Source: Daucus carota subsp. sativus (Eukaryota > Streptophyta > Magnoliopsida > Apiales > Apiaceae). Taken from it: DNA of 64,000 nucleotides. Numbering within the stretch: position 1 is the stretch's first letter; the number at the start of each line of letters is the position of its first letter. The stretch covers positions 6,786,501-6,850,500 of the forward strand of contig NC_030387.2 of NCBI RefSeq assembly GCF_001625215.2, read 5' to 3'. Below, piece after piece: positions 59,075 through 64,000 of the stretch. A model generated the notes under the pieces. That model did no database searches and had not been told where the DNA came from. It was given only the letters and a program-made list of their open reading frames with translations. The position numbers and the translations under genes are program-made.

Positions 59075-59440
59075 AAAACGCTACTCCTAGTAGCGTTTGG
59101 TTTAATTCATACAGGCAAAACGCTTTTCTAAGTAGCGTTTTACAGTTAAAAAAATTTAACTGTTTAAAACGCTATACTTGTTAGCGTTTTAGAAACTTAA
59201 ACGTAATTTGATCTAGCGTTTTATTTTTTTAAACTCTACTGTGTTAGTATTAAGCAAAATAATTTACATTAAAAGGAAGACGCTACTGACAGTAGCGTTT
59301 AAAAGTTTTCAGAAATTTGTTCTTTCCCTTAAACGCTATTTAACGTAGCGTTTTCTAACTTTTTAAAAAAATTTGCAGGAGACGCTACACGATGTAGCGT
59401 TTTGGTTTAAAAAACAAAAACGCTACTTCGCAAACGTCTC
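59075..59440. repeat. Palindrome cluster R near the right end of the MULE
   Basis: About eight sites in 365 bp: AAACGCTAC-TCCTA-GTAGCGTTT (59076), AAACGCTTTTCTAAGTAGCG (59118), AAACGCTATACTTGTTAGCG (59167), a half site (about 59213), GACGCTAC-TGACA-GTAGCGTTT (59279), AAACGCTATTTAACGTAGCG (59331), GACGCTAC-ACGAT-GTAGCGTTT (59381) and AAACGCTAC-TTCGC-AAACGTCTC (59415). The last abuts the terminal repeat. Confidence 0.9.
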
Positions 59441-59524
59441 TAATGGTCAGTGAGGGCCAATATTCGGGTATTTTGTTATTTGGGGCATTTTCACCTAAAA
59501 TCTGGTTATTTGGGACCGAAACCC
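59433..59524. repeat. Right terminal inverted repeat of the MULE
   Basis: The reverse complement reads GGGTTTCGGTCCCAAATAACCA, then GCCCCAAATAACAAAAT and GGCCCTCACTGACCATTAG, matching the left end with indels. The low identity between the two ends contrasts with the perfect target duplication. Confidence 0.8.
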
Positions 59525-59533
59525 TAAAATTTC

Positions 59534-59755
59534 ATCTTATCAAATAAGTCACGTTAAGTCATAAGTCACGTTAACTCATATGTCATAAGTTCAGATAGAT
59601 AAGGCTGTAAATCGATACAGACTATCGGGTGCCTCGGCCTATATCCGGCTCAAAAATATTTCATGTAAAATTAGTTAGTTGCTGTCTAGTTGTTCAAAGT
59701 CTGATAAAGGAAACTCTTGTAAAATAGAGAAAAATGCAAGGGAAGAGGAATCAAG
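59534..59755. other. Spacer right of the MULE
   Basis: Resumes the AAGTCATAAGTCA-rich target repeat for about 60 bases, then AT-rich DNA. Confidence 0.45.
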
Positions 59756-59769
59756 TACGTAAACATAAG

Positions 59770-59874
59770 CCAACGAGGTGTTGGTGCGGTGGTTAAGCTC
59801 TGCTGTCCCTTCCGGAGGTTAGGAGTCTGACTCCCGAGCGTGAGTGTGGGTGTATAATCAATTACCAAAGAAAA
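59770..59874 (+). mobile_element. tRNA-derived SINE (105 bp) with 14-bp target duplication
   Basis: It has pol III box A-like GGTGCGGTGGTTAAGC and box B-like GGTTAGGAGTCTGACTCCC, and ends in an A-rich tail (ACCAAAGAAAA). The 14-bp direct repeats TACGTAAACATAAG flank it at 59756-59769 and 59875-59888. The perfect duplication points to a recent insertion. Confidence 0.8.
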
Positions 59875-60068
59875 TACGTAAACATAAGAAGCCAAAGTTG
59901 ACATTATAAACAGAGCTCATAAACATCGAAGTGTTCGGTAAGTGCCAGGCTCCTGAGGGAGCTTGTACACTTGCACACACATGCTCCGCAACAAAAATTG
60001 AGCTCAGTCAGTAGCCCTAGTCACTTCCTTACACAAACAAACCAACACCCAAAATATTGAACTTGCTT

Positions 60069-63000
60069 CTAATTGAATGGACAATTAGCAGCATTTTCGA
60101 ACTCATCTTCGACGCCACGGACTCTTTCACGGATAGCTTCTTGTCTTGATCGCAATGTGGAAATCTTCTCGTCTTTCCTCCCCTTCTCCGAATCAATCCA
60201 AGAAAGCTTTTCCACCAGCTCTTTCATTGTCGCCTTGATTTGGATCTTCTCTTGGCTCAGTCGATCTTTCTCATGCTCACTGTTTGTTATCTCATTTTCG
60301 ATCATTTTGTACTCTGCTTCAAGTTTCCTCTCCTGTTCCTTTTTAGCCAACAACGTCATGGACCGTGCTCGAATTGGCTCAACATCAAACCCCTGTTTCT
60401 CCAACTCGACCAGAGTTTTCAGATTGTTTATAATGACACTGCTTGGATCAGAGAACCGCAAATTTAACGTTTTTTCAGCCACGGATGAAAATGTTACCAT
60501 ATGGCCTATTGCCAATCCTTCACGAGTCTCTTCTCGACATTTTGCCAGCGGATTGAAGTGTGGCTTTAGTTGTGTCCTGTTAAATATTTCCATAGACTCC
60601 AGAGATTTCCATAGCGGCGAGGACTTAAAGAATGGTACGTTTTTGTCCCTGCCATCGCAGCTTATGATTGCAGAGGGTGTTGCCGGTTCACAAGCTTTAT
60701 GATTGTAATCATTAAGTTCTAGTTAGTGCTTCAGTAGTTGAAATTATCTGATTAAGTATTAAATCTTACATTCTTAACATTAGAAACTTACTTGGATAAT
60801 TTGCATCAGTTTTCTGCAGTGGAGAAAACGGAATTATAGCCTTTGAAGCATATGCAGAACTTGCATCATTATTAGATTCTCCATAGCTTGCATTCGCGCA
60901 TTGATACAGTGGCACATCTCCAAAAAAGAAAAAAAATGAACATGGATATCGATCAGGAACTCATCAACATTATACTCATTCATTTCATTAAATTTTCTAA
61001 GAGTAATTAGCGTATATATATTCTAGCACATACCTTGAGCTTTAGAAGCACTTCCATTTGTGGTAGCTCCATTTCCTGCAATTGTTTGAGTATCCTGGTG
61101 CTCAACCACTGGGATGTTTGATTTCACACCTAAATTAAAAGGCAGTTATATATCTTATATACAATTCGGAAAGTTCAAAGATAAATATTGGCCTAATATA
61201 TGATTACTTCCACCACATACCTTGATTTTGAGATTGAGTGCCTGCAATATTACTTGTTTCTCCATGCCTTTCTATCAAAGATTCCTTGGCCACCTGGTCC
61301 TCAGCTAGATAAGTGTCTGGCATCAGTTCTGGATGTGCATCACACAGAGATTCATTGAGGAACATCTTGACTCTTGTACTTGCCCCTGTTTTGTCCGACT
61401 GGTTCTCACCTGGAGATACGACTGTTCTGCTTAATAACTCATTGCGTCTACAAAGGCGGGTCAGAATCTTCCTTTCAGATATAATTAAATTCATATAGTC
61501 CTTACAAGAGAGCGTAAAATGACCTTCAGCAGGTTGATTATCAACTGTCGTGAGCATTAGATTGTCCTTGCCTGCAGTTGATTCAACTTCAGGAATTACA
61601 GAATTGTTTGCAACAATTTCTGTCGACAAACTTCAGTAAAACTTAGTAGTGTACCTATCTGATTTTCAAGTGAAACCTTTTGTGGTCTTCCCCTCTTCCT
61701 GTTCCGAGTTCTCTTAGTTCCACTTGATCCTTCGATGCACTTTACAGAATCCAAACATTAATAAAAAAAATACAGATACAACTGACTTGGAAGATCTTCG
61801 TGTCATATATCAGTAATCACATGAAAAAATGGATACAACCCTAATATATCATCAATAAAGATAAAAAATAGTGGAAACAAGGCTGTCCACCGGCCAAGAA
61901 GTCCCAGTATATATGGTCAGCTCTACAGAGGGGTGCAGTTAATAATAGGAAACGCAAAGAGATTTTCTTTGTATTTCCTTCAGATGATTAATTAGCCTAT
62001 TTGAATTGGATATTGTATTGAGGTTGGTGCTAGAAGAACAAAAATTAACATTATAAGTAGTTTTTTACCTAATAATTTCAGGGCCATAATTCAGAGTACT
62101 AAATACGTAGCATAGAAAATACCCAAAACATATACATATTAATCAAATTAGCAAACCTGCTTGTTTTGATCACTGATATGTCTCTTTACTTTTTCATTGA
62201 CAGGGGTCTCAGACAATGTACCCAATTCTTCATGAACATGCATATCAGGTTCATCAGCGCGGACTGCATCATCAATCATCTTCCCTGTATACTTATGCAA
62301 ATTTTTGAGAAGAGGAATATAGGTGTAGATTATGGTATATAGTATATAAGGCGTACCTGCTGTACCACGGTATTTCTTAGCCTGTTGTTTTCTACTCGGG
62401 GTCCTTGTTCTGTTACTTTTCAAGGGCTCGTTATAACTAAGGAGTGCTTGAGTATTCTGCCAGATTTCAAGTAAGATGTGATCAATTTGAAAATATATGA
62501 TGCAGCCACTCTAATTGAACAAAATCAAATATTGTAAAACACAGTCTTTGCACCAGGAAATCAAGAAAAAAAATGCAAAGCTAGCTAGTACCCGGGATGT
62601 AATGGTCCATTTGCCATCAATCCAATCCAAACGAGGCCGCAGGTGAGAACAGATGCATATCAGTTTGACATTTGCTTGTGTAATGACAACATACCTCATG
62701 TCATTCAGAATTCTATGAATCACTCCACTCCACCAACCTAAATTATAGTATACATCCACTTTATCAAGCACAGAAAAATCCTGTTCCTCTAGCTGTGGGG
62801 GGAAAGGTCGGATACAGGGGAAATCAACGGTTTCTGTAGTGCATGCAGGTTTATTGTCCACTCCGAGGAACTGGAACTTTACCAAGAATTTATTGTTTCC
62901 TTTAACTTGCAAGACATTTCCAACATGCCATGCACTATAGTTTTCTCTTTCAAAAGTTACTTCTACTGCTGATCCTTGGGTAATCATCTTGTAAATCTGG

Positions 63001-63542
63001 CTCTTTAATTTTACAAAAAATAAATATTACAAACTAATAAAATTGAATTAGCCCATTCCAAATGATTTACAAATCTGGCTTTAATATAAATTGAATAAAA
63101 AAATTGATAGAAAAAAAAAAACCTTTCTTCTTGGCTTTTTCCATTTCCCATTAGCCCATTCCAAATGATGCCTAAGATCATTTCTTTCCACTACCTGCTG
63201 GTCTGGAGGATCAGCAAAGTAAACCAAAAACTTGCCATCTTGAAGACTTTCAACAATTTCTCCAGGCCACCATCCATCATTATAATAAGCATCGACATTG
63301 TCGTGAACCTTGATCATCTCACCTTTACTGAGAGGAGGCAGAGGTCTCAATCTTGAGACATGAACCTTCTCAGTTAAATTCCTGGAATTCGGATCCTCAC
63401 TCTCACTCAGTTGGTCATATACTACAATACATTGTTCGAATTTCGGATCTTCTAGTACGGTGGCCACATAGTATGCACCTCTGAAACCTTCTTCATCACT
63501 CCTTACTTCTACTCTTGAACCTGCTCTAAAGTTGTATGCCAT
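60069..63542 (-). CDS. DUF724/Agenet-domain protein (nine exons, 794 aa)
   Basis: Minus-strand exons 63542-63123, 62996-62592, 62456-62357, 62284-62157, 61739-61655, 61619-61221, 61129-61034, 60917-60792 and 60694-60069 join in phase to 794 residues. The start is the ATG at 63542; only GTG lies upstream in frame. Two Agenet/Tudor-like pairs fill exons 1 and 2 (for example GSRVEVRSDEEGFRGAYY, DAYYNDGWWPGEI, HLEWANGKW; GSAVEVTFERE, DVYYNLGWWSGVI). An AT-hook-like KRGRPQ follows (about 365), then a long low-complexity linker. The C-terminal DUF724 domain begins PHFNPLAKCREE (about 631) and ends in a coiled coil (about 690-785). Plant DUF724 proteins are linked to RNA transport or chromatin reading; the exact role is not established. 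Exons 3-8 are short and partly phase-compatible, so splice variants are possible. Confidence 0.88.
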
Positions 63543-64000
63543 TTTCACACTCTGTGAACTAAATGTTTTTGTTTGGGAAACAATCAGGCTTGCTGGTGTC
63601 TTATTAGATTTGTTGCTGAGTGATTTCTAAGCCCATGATACTTTACTTAACAATTTCTGACAATTTGCATGTCTTGGAAATGACAGAATAGATGTCCTGT
63701 CTTCACATATGCCACTGTAATTCACAAGACAGTTATAGTTTTGTCCAGTAGTATTACGATATATATATTTATAAATACGGATTTTTTAACGTGTGACCCA
63801 TGTAGACACATTAACAACCACTTTTTCAGTAGACGGAGAACTCATATCGACTAAAACTCATTTAATAATCATGACCCTCTGTATATGAACAAAAATCATA
63901 ATTAATAAAAACCCTCCGGCTCAACAAAAAGCAGTTGTTAGTGTGTGTCTACACACACGCCCTTATAAATATCACCAATTTGTATATATGATCATGTTAT
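63543..64000. other. Upstream region of the DUF724 gene
   Basis: Contains the presumed promoter and 5' UTR of the minus-strand gene and, from 63778, a MITE-like element. No other gene is seen before the window ends. Confidence 0.5.
63778..63962. mobile_element. MITE-like element with 9-bp flanking repeats
   Basis: ACGTGTGACCCATGTAGACA and TTAACAACCACTTTTT on the left match the reverse complement of the right end (GGGCGTGTGTGTAGACAC, CTAACAACTGCTTTTT) with small indels. The direct repeats TTATAAATA lie at 63769-63777 and 63963-63971. A 9-bp duplication would suit a Mutator-type mobiliser, but the repeat is AT-rich and could be chance. Confidence 0.5.

Larger units (their letters stand above)
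46145..59524 (+). mobile_element. Complete Mutator-like element (MULE), 13.4 kb, with PMD genes and MURA transposase
   Basis: Perfect 9-bp direct repeats TAAAATTTC flank it at 46136-46144 and 59525-59533, the length diagnostic for Mutator. The termini GAAAAAAGGCCCAGAATAACCA and, reverse complemented, GGGTTTCGGTCCCAAATAACCA begin imperfect inverted repeats of about 90-100 bp, built of repeated GCCC-N-AATAACC blocks and ending in ACCATTAGAGACG. The order inside is: palindrome cluster, PMD gene A, PMD copy B (tandem duplication), hairpin/telobox array, palindrome cluster, MURA-type transposase, palindrome cluster. The transposase is uninterrupted, so the element may be autonomous. The combination of a MULE transposase with a PMD protein is known from plant genomes, but this architecture of shared palindromes and telobox array I do not recognise. 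Confidence 0.93.

Overview
This window is nuclear DNA from a flowering plant, almost certainly a eudicot. It is AT-rich, its genes have many introns with GT-AG borders, and most of the space between genes is transposon debris. Recognisable host genes include a GUN4 plastid protein, a GH9 cellulase, a plant SELENOF-like protein, a CYP93-like P450, a SABATH methyltransferase and a DUF724/Agenet protein. The species cannot be told from the sequence alone.

Layout. Positions 1-7478 hold most of a Tat-lineage Ty3/gypsy element on the minus strand, with its 5' LTR at 7058-7478; it runs off the left edge. Next come a two-exon P450 (8353-10268, +), about 4 kb of repeats, and a four-exon SABATH methyltransferase (14447-16289, +) with two Stowaway-like MITEs in its introns. 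After a 3 kb spacer lies the four-exon SELENOF-like gene (19477-22765, -). Positions 22.8-31.9 kb are a transposon graveyard: hAT elements, a Copia fossil with a hAT inside it, a complete TRIM with target duplication, a Helitron end and a short hAT MITE. Then come a six-exon secreted endoglucanase (31954-34725, +) and, tail to tail with it, the intronless GUN4 gene (35202-35963, -). Positions 36-46 kb are again mostly unassigned or repeat DNA, including a deleted hAT transposase gene.

Positions 46145-59524 form one 13.4 kb Mutator-like element (MULE) bounded by a perfect 9-bp target duplication. It carries an apparently intact two-exon MURA-type transposase and a four-exon plant-mobile-domain (PMD) gene. 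A 3,964-bp tandem duplication has produced a second PMD copy. It also holds an array of about 200-bp hairpin units rich in telobox motifs, and about sixteen copies of an AAACGCTAC/GTAGCGTTT motif, mostly as split palindromes. These lie in three clusters: beside each terminus and just upstream of the transposase gene. The left-terminal cluster is also just upstream of the PMD gene. This element is the most interesting object in the window.

Right of the MULE are a 105-bp tRNA-derived SINE with a 14-bp target duplication and a nine-exon DUF724 gene (60069-63542, -). The host genes have unrelated roles (P450 metabolism, carboxyl methylation, ER redox folding, cell wall, tetrapyrrole synthesis, nuclear/chromatin or RNA-related) and do not look like a cluster. 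All exon models were built by eye from splice consensus, reading frame and family similarity.
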